Positions 1 through 11,128 are shown, counted from the stretch's first letter. The stretch: 64,000 nucleotides of DNA from Gloeopeniophorella convolvens (GCA_022496205.1 WTXD01000020.1:186001-250000); one strand, 5' to 3'. Translations and numbers: made by a program. The notes: a model not told the origin generated them from the sequence alone.

Positions 1-140
1 TCTTTTAAAGATGCTAATAAGATGTAGGTCTTATGACTAGTGTGGCAATTTAGATGGATAAGGACAAAATAAGCCCAGTTCCCAATAATAACTTATTAAG
101 ATCTTATTTCCTGCTATAAGAGGGGGAGGTTTTTGCAGAG
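1..140. other. AT-rich flank with no gene
   Basis: This AT-rich stretch abuts the truncated 5' side of the LINE fragment. I see no coding signal. The change of composition near position 125-140 fits a 5'-truncated insertion border, but no target-site duplication could be identified. Confidence 0.4.
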
Positions 141-737
141 GTGGACGTACGGTGGTGCCCTGGGCACGCTGGTATCTGCGGCAACGAGCGAGCTGACGAG
201 CTAGCCAAGACCGGCGCCTCCCTCCCCCCTTCACCGAACCAAACTGAGCCTCACACGCTCTCACACCAGAGAATGTCGAATAGAGAAACAGCCACCAACA
301 CCTGGAAACAGCGTTGGACCTCTTCGACCTGTCGATCGGACGCATGACGGGGCTTACTAAACCCACCCAACGGCAAACTTGCACTGGCTTACCAAGCCAT
401 GCACGAGGCACATACCGCAAGACCCATCATCTCCACCTTCACTCGTCTCCTCACCGGCCACGCCTTCATCGGCTCCTATACCGCATTCATGAAACCGACA
501 GAACGCACATCTTGCGACTGTCCTGACGCCCCACTCCAAACACCCGACCACGTCATATCCGAATGCCCACTCTACGCCGATGCCCGCCACACCCACCTCC
601 GCCCTGTCGACAACTCATACTCTCTGTTCAAACTCTTCGGTACCAAGAAGGGAGGCGCCGCGATGGCCAAGTTCATCGAGGCGACCCACTGCTGCATGGT
701 GCCACGCAGACCCTCCGAGCCCCCGGAACCCCCCTGA
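141..737 (+). pseudogene. LINE reverse transcriptase fragment, RNase H end
   Basis: This is the C-terminal remnant of a non-LTR retrotransposon pol protein. The reading frame begins inside an RNase H domain: WCPGHAGICGNERADELAK is the classic terminal RNase H block with the conserved His, Asn and Asp region. A Cys/His tail follows (CDCPDAPLQTPDHVISECP, then RH), typical of the end of basidiomycete LINE pol proteins. The frame is broken by a TGA at 345-347 and resumes in the same frame just after it, ending at 735-737. The reverse transcriptase and endonuclease domains are absent, so the copy is 5'-truncated and dead. Placement among LINE clades is not possible from this short piece. Confidence 0.8.
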
Positions 738-1201
738 GGGATCCCCCCACGTGGTTGCGGCCAACTTAGGCCACCACTTTGCCACTGTTGAAGCGAGCTG
801 ACTCATGACCAAACCACGTGATCCGACCACCTACACCGCCAAGGCAAGTGCGGGTGGGAACCATGCTGACACAACTCACGTGGATCCACCTGGCTCGCTG
901 TGTGTTATCCATAGCGCGTGCTGCATGTCTGCTACCTGTACCCCTCCACCACTTCTCCAGTATCAATACATGCTCTTTATCCACCTATATGCACTTGGTA
1001 CTGTTTGTCAGCAATGGGATGGGCCTGCCATCAAAAATTTGCTGTAGTCTCTCACCGTTCAACATCAGCAACGCATTGAAGTCTGCTACTACAACTCAGA
1101 GCCCTGAATTCAATGCCGACGCGGGCTGCCTCAAGCTTGGCCTCAAAGGTCATCTCGGGGTATGTCCTTCTGTTCAGTATTGTGGCCAATAACTCATCCG
1201 C
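738..1201. other. Non-coding stretch, probably old repeat
   Basis: No supported gene. Short open frames exist on both strands, but none has a recognisable domain, a start context or neighbouring exons. This is likely decayed LINE 3' sequence and unrelated filler. Confidence 0.35.
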
Positions 1202-2002
1202 ACGGTCAGTTTTTTTGCCACTGGCGGCGCTCTTGACAGTCAAACCACCGAGTCACAGGACCCTCGGTTTGCTGATTCTGACCGTCGCGCTGTGTCCCCG
1301 CCCTTCAGACTTCGTGAACCTTGCTCCCCCAAGGCTCTTTCCTTTGTCACAGTGCCCGCAGAGGTCTACTCAAACCTCAAAGATGCTCAGTTTATGAGCA
1401 CTCCTGCACCGGTGTGAGTATCAGGCTTGTGCTCGACATCTTCTTGTTTACATGTCGTGACCCCCAGTGATTGCCCCCAAACTGTTCCCACGTCTCCCAG
1501 CATTACCGACCCTGAATCGGTCGATTTCCCTGTCAGTCATGATAACCCACGCCATGCCGACAATCCCACCATCGCGCCGGCCGGGGACATCTTGTATGTT
1601 TCCCCCAGTCCCGACCCCGATCTGGTCTTGGTTGGTGCATTAGATGCGGATCCTGTTGCAGTACATGGCTCAGTGCGTGAGGGCAAGTTCACGCCGGTGA
1701 AGACACGCGCGCCATCGGCCTCTGTTGGGGAGTATCCTTCAAGGACCAAGAACAAATCTCCAGTGAAGACGCGCACGCTAGCGAAGACACGCGTGACATC
1801 CCAGCCCACTGCTGGTCCGTCTACCGAGAGGTCTTCCAAGGTCAAGCGCAAGCGCCGCCCCCTTGATGAGCTCTGGGCTGAGCTGTCGGAGGCACGCAAG
1901 CACGTGCGTGAGCTCGGAGACATGATCATTGAGCAGATTGGGGTTCCGGGTATCGAGATTGTGCCAGACGGGACGAGCAGGAATCCTATTATTTTGGGAT
2001 AG
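1202..2002 (+). CDS. Hypothetical basic protein, start unresolved
   Basis: Unrecognised. A probable two-exon gene or gene fragment. The main frame (1468-2002) is joined through a good intron (1414-1467, donor GTGAGT, phase 2) to an upstream frame that is open from 1193 but has no ATG before 1396, so the true 5' end is missing or lies in an unseen exon. The protein is Pro/Ser/Thr-rich, then carries repeated basic TPVKTR, SPVKTR and AKTR motifs, a KRKRR nuclear-localisation-like patch and a short helix-forming C-terminus (DELWAELSEARKHVRELGD). The composition suggests a nuclear or mobile-element accessory protein, but that is inference. It could be a relic. It lies beside the two-gene element and may or may not belong to it. 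Confidence 0.3.
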
Positions 2003-2680
2003 AGTCAATGGTTTTGAGGGATATGATGGCACGCGCGGGTCCTGTGTGCCAGGTCGAATCCTGAGAACAGTATTTATACTGCACACCATACAGTACTGTT
2101 TGGTTGAATCAGAGTGTTGTCTCCGCCCTGCCTCGCTATGCACCCTCATTCCAAGCCAACCCAAAATTCTGGAGCGCAAGTCGCGTTCCGCTCTCGGATG
2201 TCCGAGCGGGCCGACTTCCCGGATCCTTGCCTGATGTCCCCGCTGACTCCCACTTCCACCTCATTCCACCCCATCCTCCCTACTACTCGCATATAAAAAT
2301 TACCACAAGGTTTCGCCTCAGTAGCATGACAATGTTTACCAAAACCACATAGCCGCAGACAAAGATTTGACAAGCGCGTTATCACTTTATGTACGCTTCT
2401 GTCGTGTTTAACCAATTGTGCCCCAGCTCCCGAAGTCCTTTGTGATTGCCCCCTTTTAAACATACTGAAACACTCCTATATTCTTGTAGTATAAAGTATA
2501 GTAACCAAGGGCCACGAATAACAGTGCTTGCACATTCGCGGTTCCCTTCTTCCCTCGTGCTCCCTTCGCTCTCTTCCCCTGCCCAATTTTGTCTCACACC
2601 GCTGCGTGTCCTCATTCTGGACCTCCACATCGCACCACTCTACCTCATCTTCACCACCTTTACCTTCACCATGGGAATGG
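2003..2680. other. Gap 3' of the transposase-like gene
   Basis: About 680 bp with no supported gene. Composition is mixed, with several short AT-rich words. I looked for an inverted copy of sequence flanking 8.9-9.3 kb that would mark terminal inverted repeats and did not see one by eye. Confidence 0.4.
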
Positions 2681-5600
2681 CTAAGTGTTGACAGCAGTGG
2701 AGGTAGCTGCAGCCGTGGTTCTGATGGCATGAGTAGATGGATCGGCGCGATCCACCACCTCCATCCCTGCATCCTCTGCAGGTCGTTTTGTACCAGAGTG
2801 ATGTGTATTAGAACGCATTGTCTTTGCAAGCTGACGCTTGGCCCGATTGAGCTCCCGGCGGTCTGTGGTGAGGACTTGAAGCTTCGCTGCAATCTCCGAA
2901 TGATGCTGAACACGGTCCACAACCACTGGCTTTGCTTGGGTTGCGTGAGGAGGTAAGATGCGGGCGAGAATGTGTGCGTTATGGAGGGCTTGCATATTTA
3001 GGATGAAGTGATTATCGTCGACATGTGAGACGGTGAGAATATGCCGTTCAGTGTGTTCACGCTCCTGCACTTCACGCACATCTGACTTGGTGCCGCATTG
3101 GCCCCTCAAGCAGTCGTGCTGAACGTTGACCGGCATATGAAGTTGCTATGATCAGGATCATCACTCGCATGTCATGCATATAGAGCTAGCAGGCCTACCT
3201 CAGCGTAAAAGAGCACAACTTGGGGTTCAATCGGGCGATGAAGTGTCGGCATCTGATATTCAGCATGGAGGCCTCCGAGCGTAAACCGTTCCATGACCAG
3301 GTATGTGCCGGATATAGCATTTGTCTTCAGTGCTTCAGGTGGGACAAATGACCGCGGCACTTGAACGATCTCTGTCAATCGGCCAATTATACTCTCGGAA
3401 GCCTGCGTTTTGGGTCAGCGCCAGGTTGGACCTCAGCAAATGCCAGGCCGAGGGGCGTAGACACATACATTCCCTGCAATAACGAAGTCTCCCAATTTGA
3501 CAGCGTCCTGGGTTTGAGACGTCACCCGTTGGCCGCGTAGCACTTGTACATCATCAGTGCATGTCGGTAGCATTGCAAGGAGCGGTATTGCATTTGATGC
3601 CTTGGTTTCGCTCCAAAACACATCGCGTTCATCAACACGACATGCCTTGATGTCACCTGTCCCACCCACAATGAGTCAGTGCTTGGATCGAACTGGTCTT
3701 ATGTCAATCATACCTGGGGTCATCAACGACGGGTTTAACCATCCAAGGTACTCTTGAATCCGTGTTTTTTTTAAGAAGAACTGACGGACATCCGCTCCTG
3801 CGCGAACCCATGTCTCACTAGTGCTATCTTTCCACCACCCTCCACTAGTGATGTGTTTGAATCGCGTGAGGGATGAGAACTTGTGCGCAATGTCACGGCT
3901 AGGGGCCTGGTGGTTACTGAGGATTGAGCAGAACCTGAAGATGGCATTGTAGCATTCAAATACTTCCGTGGATGAGAGAACTACAGGGCCAAATCGGCGC
4001 ACATCTTCGGGAGTATGCGTTAATATGTGGAACTTCGGTTTGGCCTTGATACGCTCAGGATCAGTTGGGGCGACCAGATCCAAGAAATTGCTGATCTGTT
4101 GCTCAAGGTTTATCTACGCGAATGGTGAGATTGTGATAGCAGCATATATGGAGCCACGACTCATGCAATACTGATCAACATTGTCGATCTCTGGGTACCA
4201 CATTGTTGCAGTCATCTGGCCTGCAGCAAGCCATATTTTGAAGATCTCCTCATCGACCAGTCCATGAATTGCAAACGGCATCACCTGCACAAGCTGCTTG
4301 AACTGGCGTCCGATAAGTGCCCCGCGATACTGGATCAGATAGGAAGCACGTAGGGGGGGGATATTAAGGCCACGGATGCTCAACGATGTCAAGCGCGCTT
4401 GAAAGACTTCGAGAGATTTTGCACTGGCTAACCGGTTGCATGTTATCGCCCATATATACTTAACTACTCCAAGTAAAACCGTATGAAGCGGTTCTACTGG
4501 GGTGTCAAGATTGACATCAAGTCCTGGGCATACGATCAACGTGATGGCAGTATGGCGACAACAGCAAGCTTACCAGGTTGTTCGAGAAATGGGTTGATTG
4601 CGCCATGTTGACCCATAATCCATGCATCAATCCTCTCCTCGAGCTCTTGCTCCGATAGGCTGCTCTCGTTGCATAGCCGGATTCGCTCTTGTGCAGCACG
4701 CTGTATAACCTTCTGTGCTAGCACGTCTTTCACACCGCTCTTGCGCTGCCGGTCTTCTACATCTTGGCCACGCGCTGCATCTCGCAGCTGTGCCATGACT
4801 TCTTTTCGCGTTGCAGTTGCACTACGTGGTACGCCAGGCTGGGTGTGGTGTATTAGTATCTAATAGTTTGCCTCTGTAGCATTATACTTACTACAAACAG
4901 GGCATGAAATCCATCTGCGGTGGTCTTCTCTTCCTGTGTGCCACCGACTTTGCATCGGCGGCAGAAGCAGTTCCCCCCCAAGCCGATATGTGATGAGAGC
5001 TCAGATTGCATCGGGTTATCAGCTGGAAGGCTGGACACGCCAATCGAGAACATGACCTCTTCGCCAAGGTGGCAGTCGAATGCGAGGTGACCATTTTTTG
5101 TTGCACTGCAAGTAATATAACTCGTTACTCAGCAACATGGATGTTATTTGGCAGGATAGCACATACCGAATCTGTTCGCAAATTCCGACACCTTGTTCAA
5201 GGATGCCTGCGTGAGGCGACGTTGACACAAATCGAACAAAATATTCTTGATTCAAAAGACGTTTGGGTATTCCTGCATGAGCCAAGTACCAGTTCCAATG
5301 TTTATTCCACTGTTTCGAACGGTTTCCCGAGACATCGTCACCCCATAGTTTGATCCACACGCAGAAGAATGGCTTCCCATTTGCAAGTGCGCGCATAGGG
5401 TGCGGCATCGTCGTACATAGTGCCTCTTGTGCCTCTGTGCTCAATTAACCTCAGCCATTTGATGCTTATATGTACAGCGGCGGAGCTTACCTTCAAACTG
5501 AACAAAACCCTCCCCGCGCACCGATATGATCTCCGGAAAGCTTCGCTTTAGGCTCGATGTTGGTATTGAATAGATGCATGACAGATCAGCATGGAATAGG

Positions 5601-7005
5601 CCATCCTACCAAACAATGGTTAAGAAGCTGCATGGCTCAATAACAGATGAGAGTGGTACGCACCTCGCCCCGCGTGACCCTGAAGACATCCCCACACATT
5701 GTTGATTCCCGGATGATCCAGCGCACAGGGAGCACATACGAACCATCGCGACACTCTGCAAGTTCGTTCACATAGAAATGTTGTGCAGCATGGATTACCA
5801 TGGGCGTGAGATGTTCTAGGCCGACCTCAGCGAGCCATTTCTGGGCCTGCCAGGTCTCGGAGATCTTCCCTTTGGTGTCCTCAGGATAGAACACCATATG
5901 CGGGCGTACTAGAGGATTTGCAAAGTCCTATACAGATGTGATTAGCATATAACATTTTCAAGAAACTTGCGTCGTGGGGCGGACATACCTCCGCGATTTG
6001 TGCTGCAATGTCATTAACATAAAATATATTTCCGTCACCAGACACATGCCGACGCGGTTGAGGTCCAATATCTTCATGTAGATGCTTTTGCAACCGACGC
6101 AACGAGTCAAGCGATGGCACATCCCGCGCACCACACTCTTGCAAAACAAACAGAAATGCCTGAAGATGTTTGTCAGAGAGCCGCAGCCGTGGGAGGTTGT
6201 CGAGCATATCAAGGAGAAACATCTGCGCATGCACCGCCAGGAGATCAATAAAACTTCAATACGCTAGGTCTGATTTTAGGAGCTCACTGTCTTGTTTGGG
6301 TATGGTGACCAATTGTCGTTTGATGAGTTGAATGTCGGCGGAAGTTGAAGGGGTGGGGCTGGTCTATCGTCCGAGTCAGAATCAAAACCTTGGACAGCGC
6401 AATCAGCCATATCCCCGACAGGATAGTTGTGAACTCACCAAGATCGAACAGAGTATGTGCAACGTTTGTGATAGTCTCGTCTTCCTCGCAGTCTTCCCAG
6501 TCGTCCCATCCGAGCTGAGCAGACCTTGAGAATGCCTTAGCATCCTCAAGGAGTTGATCGTGCCTAGCAGCGGCAGCATTAGCAAGCATGTCTTCCCCTG
6601 CTGTAAGTACGATCTCGTCTCCGTGGTGATCAAGATAAAGGTCTGTCAGTTCGTAAGGAGCAGGGGGTTGGTGCTGATTTAAGGGGCTTATGGTGTCGTG
6701 CGGCAGAGCTCTGATTTGGAGCTCCTGCGCTGCCTCCTGCGCAGCCGCACGCCGATTCCGTTCTTGCACAACTTGACGACCATGAGCTGCATCAGCTGCT
6801 CTTTGATGCAGCTGACTCTCAATGTGCTGTTTTGCACTGCTACGTGCAATCCATTTCGCGTGTCCAGTCTCGTGAGCACACAGGGTGCATCGAATCTGTG
6901 ACGTTGTTGGATGAATCTCATACACTACCAACTAACCGTTAGCATGAGCGCAAGCACACAATATGAAACCAAACCTTCGTCAAGTGGCTTGGACTGAATC
7001 GGCAT
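2681..7005 (-). CDS. Large zinc-finger transposase-like protein
   Basis: A protein of roughly 1,180 residues on about 14 exons. I recall it only as a repeated family in mushroom genomes, probably a DNA-transposon protein; I cannot name the superfamily or its catalytic residues. The proposed start (ATG 7005-7003) leads through a small intron into a C2H2-like finger (C23-x2-C26-x17-H44-x5-H50). Later blocks in order: MFLLDMLDNLPRLRL, FYVNDIAAQI, a Trp-rich LWGDDVSGNRSKQWNKHWN, EYFVRFVSTSPHAG, SLPADNPMQSE with CFCRRCKVGG, a PVEPLHTVLLGVVKYIW block, STEVFECYNAIFRFCSILSN, and a C-terminal VQHDCLRGQC. Exons join in frame with ordinary GT/AG introns, except one junction near 4110-4180 that does not resolve cleanly. 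The stop is the TAG at 2681-2683. Divergent from the partner gene at about 7.04 kb. The frame is long and otherwise clean, so it is recent or under selection. Confidence 0.75.
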
Positions 7006-7215
7006 TGCTCCGCAGCGATTATTGAGATCGCGACTTGAACGCGGAGCTCTTGTAAAGGTTGCCACGGGACGGCCCTCAAGTGCACCAAACACGAATCAAC
7101 TTCAATAATCCCGGATGCAAAGGAGAAAAAAAAAGACCACCACAGTCTCTCAACCAAAAGAAACAAGCTGGCGTCTCAAAACGCAATCGCAGCCCGGTAC
7201 GCGGCCACGCTGGCT
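7006..7215. promoter_or_regulatory. Short divergent intergenic/5' region of two-gene element
   Basis: The minus gene begins at 7005 and the plus partner becomes open at 7039, so any promoter must be very compact or overlap 5' coding sequence. The region contains a nine-A run (7126-7134) between a candidate plus-strand ATG (7115) and the frame used by the partner gene. No TATA box is evident. The regulatory role is inferred only from head-to-head arrangement. Confidence 0.35.
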
Positions 7216-8864
7216 TTGCGTCGTGCGCAGCCTCGGATTCCTACCCCTGCACCAACCCCTATAGCGACAATTCCACCTGTAGACCCCCAAGTTGGCCCAC
7301 AAACAACACCAGAGATCAATGACCACGGCCAGGATGCTGAGCAAGAGCTAGAAGCCCAGCACCCTTTTACAGGAAGCATTGATCCCCAGCTTGTTTTGCA
7401 GGGACAACAGAAGAGACCTAGCAGGTCAGGAAGCAGTGGTGAAGACGACGAGAGCGACACAGACAGCCCCCTTGGCCCGGAGTTCAGAGCAGCAGCAGAG
7501 CAGCTCGCAGTAGGCAAAAAACTAAAATCTGATTCCGTGCATGAGCTACTATCGTTTATGGAGGTAAGCGTGCAGGAATACTCACCCAACAAATCTTGCT
7601 GATACTCAGTATATAGGCCCCAAGGCAGGTGCGCGAGCTCCGGATGCTTGCAGTTATGCTTGAAATGCGTGACTCGCTTGTACGAGCCGAGGCCAAATGG
7701 ACCCTATCAGGGGATGCGTTGGTGAGTATAAATCCGAACACTGCAGGAGAGTGCTGACGTACCACCTCACCATCGACACATATATTGATTGCGATGCGTC
7801 TACAGCTAAACATTAAACATTTTGTTTACTCAACCTTGCTATCGACAGCGACACCGTCATATAAGTTGGGTACTTCCCGAATCGTGATGGTGCGTGAGTC
7901 TTGCAATATGTTCTTGATATTTGTTCCCGCAGCTGAGGGTAGATACTGCTGCTGACAACCGAGTTAGGACTCACTTCAGGAAAGTATTGTACAAGGCTTA
8001 CCTGAAGGGTGGCACGACGACGCCGCAAAATATGCAGTTGTATCGGTCCAGGTTACCAGCGATCTCACGAACGCTCGCTCAGCGATGAAGAAGTTGGTGA
8101 GTTGTCACGTCATCGGCGCTCGGCAATGAGTCTTCTCGCGCTTACTCTGACCGTATCATCTCACGCCCCTTCCTCAGCTTAGAACCTCAGTCACTAAATC
8201 TTCCAAGTCCAACAACAACAAGGAGAACGACCCAGACGACAGCACAGAAGACGACTCGCAACTTGAAGAACAAGATGAGTCAAGAGATGAAGACCAACCC
8301 GATGGCACACGTACGGACAAGGAATACCCGGGTCAGAACATATCCATCCTCGCAGACGCAATGATGAACTTGGGTAGCAAAGGGAGCACAGCGAGTATTC
8401 AACACTGGGGAAGATTTGCGATCATGGTGCGTCCGTGTTCTAGTTTTGTGTCTATATTCCCATATATTGGACACACAGCGCGCCGTCTTTCTCAAGGACC
8501 CCGGATCCAACTACTGGGATGACGTGGACGCAGAGCTGAGGCGGATTCGTGCGGACGCAAACAAGGCACACCCTACAGACCGCGGCAAGGCAGACATCGA
8601 GGTCCACAGGTGCGTCACCAGCACTATTCATACATGACCATTCTAACGATGATCACACGATGCAGGCAGATCAACCAGATCTTGCTAACAGATTACGACA
8701 TATTCGGTAACCCCGCAACTGCGAAGAAGCGTTCAAAACGGGGCAGGGCACGGACTGGAGGCGTTCAACGGACGATAGACGCCAACGCTGCGTTGTTGTC
8801 AGGCGAGAGCGTCCAACGGGCCCGGGGGCCCCACAAGAAGCGTGTGCGGCGTTCGCATGCTTAA
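7039..8864 (+). CDS. Partner protein of the two-gene element, frameshifted
   Basis: An intron-rich gene divergent from the transposase-like gene; I recall the family as repeated in mushroom genomes, function unknown. The readable exons are about 7039-7563 (acidic, Ser-rich, ending HELLSFMEV), 7618-7721 (VRELRMLAVMLEMRDSLVRA, KWTLSG), 7806-7889, 7933-7983, 8052-8096 (TNARSAMKKL), 8178-8427, 8479-8611 (NYWDDVDAELRRIRAD) and about 8666-8864. The C-terminus is strongly basic (KKRSKRGRARTGG, HKKRVRRSHA), suggesting nucleic-acid binding or nuclear import. Two problems stand out. The N-terminus has no ATG in frame: a candidate at 7115 is in another frame, separated by an A9 run. And the exon at 8178-8427 changes frame near 8400, as if one base were inserted. 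The copy is therefore either recently inactivated or carries an assembly error. Confidence 0.6.
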
Positions 8865-9585
8865 GTCTGGCGTCGCGGGGCCACTCATGTGTAGTGTAAT
8901 TGTCAAAGCCTCGTCCAATATGAAAGCTGCATCAGTTTTACCAGCCATTAGTGTGCGTAGATTGAACTGATCAAGGTGGACGGGACCCATGTATTGCATG
9001 CTCATCCTCCCACATGTCAACTATGTGGTCAATTCACCTGGCACCAGGCCGCGCTGTACCCACACTGTACCCATTCCAATATTCTTCTGGAACCTAGCCA
9101 GTATTCATATGGTCTCCACGCCGTCGGCCTATGGTGGTCCGGGTGTCCGCACCGCATGGCCGCCATGCGGCCCTACGGGCGCGGTGTACTCTACTTTAGT
9201 TCTCGATTCTTTCTTCCGCGCCCGGCCCTGTTACCCGACTATCTTACCCGATCCACAAAAATGCTTGCGTATGTAGGCGACCGCGTCTTGTATCGATTTT
9301 AAACATGCTTGTTTACAGAAGTCCAATCGGCGGGTCAATTCCAGCGCCCCGGCCTTGCCGCATGCACAGGCGTCGGGCAGCGCCCGCAAGCCTCAAGTCT
9401 CGTCAGTATACGAGCAGTACGCCCACTATGGGATCGGTCAGCTGACCAAATTCACGATAGGAACCTTGGGCACGGGTCGCGACCGCCTGCGGCTGTTCTG
9501 GTTGCGGATGGGCGGATCCGTGTGGAGCCCCCGTGTCCCCTGGCAGGGCGGGTTATCGAGCGAGCTGCGGGCATCCTGAGCCCCT
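8865..9585. other. Region between two mobile elements
   Basis: No supported gene. It should contain the right end of the two-gene element and the left end of the tyrosine-recombinase retrotransposon. A small perfect hairpin, GGCCGC-CAT-GCGGCC, lies at about 9160-9174. I could not find a copy of this region downstream of the recombinase gene that would define split direct repeats. Confidence 0.4.
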
Positions 9586-9670
9586 AGCTTTTCTCTCTCC
9601 CTGCCAGGTAGGTTTCTGAATCGTCGCCGCCTCGTTTCTCACTTCTAAGCTTTTCTCTCTCCCTGCCAGG
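9586..9670 (+). repeat. 23-bp direct repeat in element 5' leader
   Basis: The 23-bp pyrimidine-rich sequence beginning AGCTTTTCTCTCTCCCTGCC occurs perfectly at 9586-9608 and again at 9648-9670, just upstream of the gag start at 9716. Perfect identity over 23 bp at a 62-bp spacing is unlikely by chance. Each copy resembles a polypyrimidine tract followed by CAGG, that is, a possible 3' splice site. It could be a short leader repeat of the retrotransposon. Confidence 0.6.
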
Positions 9671-9715
9671 GCGTCGTTTTGCGTCACAAGTGTTATTTCA
9701 TACATCTATCGACTC

Positions 9716-11128
9716 ATGAGTGGGCATGGTACTGCTTCCACATCCGCCGGTGCCGCGCAAGCGTCGCAAGGGTCGTCACAACCAACCGCCACATCCTCAC
9801 AATTGGCAGAGTTCAGCGACGAGCCCACCATCCGCGGCCGTCTCATCGAACTCCTCAACTCTTTTGTCGAGGATTACAGAACCTCCCGCACCTCGAAGGC
9901 TGAGGCGTACTCCCGCGTTTTCCGGGCGCTCGACGACGAAAAGCACTCGACAAAAGGCCCTGTCGGAACCCTTTTCGACGACGCGCTTGACATCTACTTC
10001 GGCATTCTCGATGGCGCCGACTCTGTTAAGGCAGCTGGCAAAGCCCCTGCCCGATCCGAACCAGATGATGATGAAGAGGACAACGATGACTTCGTCGATG
10101 ACGGTGCCAACGTTACTCGCGAGGATGAACCAGACCGACTCCCTGGCAGGGGAGGAGATAGGGGTACTGAGGCCCCCAACCTTGTTGGAGAGGATGGCGG
10201 ACGATTCGCAAACCGCGACGAGCAAGACGTGGAGGGCCAATCTCAGGTCATCCCGTTCAAACGTCCCCGCATCGCTAATGACCAGGATGGAGATGCCGAC
10301 ACGGTCAGACGGCGGGTTGATGAAGGACTCGTCCCCTTCCTGCGGCGACCCGAGCCTGATGTCCATCCCGACGTCCGGCGAACTCTCCAACTTAAGGAGA
10401 ACTACTTGCGGGACCCAGTGCACGTCCGCAGACTCATGCTTACCAGAACCGACTGCCCCGAGCTCCCATCAACTATCTGGCCCTCCATCATTGCTAACTC
10501 GTATATCGACCTCGAGCGCATCCTTGCCGGAGTCAACGCTCTCGACGGAGACCTCGGACTCAATGCCGACGTTTCTGGAGATCGAGTTGGAGGACCTAGA
10601 CAACTTCGGGCAGGGTCCGGGCAACTGCGAACTCATGGTGAATGGATCGTTGCTTGGGGAAAGTACTCAGCCGCCGTGGCATTCCTCTTCCCCCATCGAT
10701 CTGGAGAACTGCAGGCCTACCACGAGCGCATCGATTCCCACTTCACCGTTTGGAGGAACGCCCCCGAACGTGTCATCGCTTTTGACCGCGCAGTCCGTAC
10801 AAGAGTTGCCCGACTTAATCGACTCCTCTTATCAGACTACGGTGCATTCGCCGACCTCCACGACCTGTACTTCGTCAATGCAGCGTCAACAGGAGCTCCG
10901 TCGCTTGCTCCTGGAGCGGCACGTCCTAAACGGCGCACCAACGAAATCTGCCGGAACTTCAATGTCGGACGCTGCGCGGGAAAGGAGTGCCGGTTCAAAC
11001 ACATCTGTTCAACCTGCTTCTCTAGCAGCCACGCAGCCTTCGCCTGTGACAGCTCCCGGTTACAATCACCCACAGCGCCGAAGCAATCCGAAGGGCGAGA
11101 CAAACGCCCCCCGGTCAACCGCTCCTAA
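9716..11128 (+). CDS. gag: Gag-like protein of DIRS/Ngaro element
   Basis: 470 residues from ATG 9716. The N-terminal half is Ser/Thr-rich then strongly acidic (about residues 115-180, many Asp/Glu). The middle is a helical domain. The C-terminus has a CCCH-type finger (C-x7-C-x5-C-x3-H within CRNFNVGRCAGKECRFKH) and a further CSTC pair, consistent with RNA binding. It would coat the element RNA in cytoplasmic particles (family knowledge). The stop at 11126-11128 lies inside the open RT frame, which is +1 relative to gag, so RT expression needs a frameshift, reinitiation or a separate transcript. Confidence 0.85.
   Translation: MSGHGTASTSAGAAQASQGSSQPTATSSQLAEFSDEPTIRGRLIELLNSFVEDYRTSRTSKAEAYSRVFRALDDEKHSTKGPVGTLFDDALDIYFGILDGADSVKAAGKAPARSEPDDDEEDNDDFVDDGANVTREDEPDRLPGRGGDRGTEAPNLVGEDGGRFANRDEQDVEGQSQVIPFKRPRIANDQDGDADTVRRRVDEGLVPFLRRPEPDVHPDVRRTLQLKENYLRDPVHVRRLMLTRTDCPELPSTIWPSIIANSYIDLERILAGVNALDGDLGLNADVSGDRVGGPRQLRAGSGQLRTHGEWIVAWGKYSAAVAFLFPHRSGELQAYHERIDSHFTVWRNAPERVIAFDRAVRTRVARLNRLLLSDYGAFADLHDLYFVNAASTGAPSLAPGAARPKRRTNEICRNFNVGRCAGKECRFKHICSTCFSSSHAAFACDSSRLQSPTAPKQSEGRDKRPPVNRS

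Noticed and set aside
7059..7322. Plus-strand frame as the partner gene N-terminus
   Set aside because: It is in another frame from the readable exon; the only route to join it is a 34-nt intron, too short to be credible.
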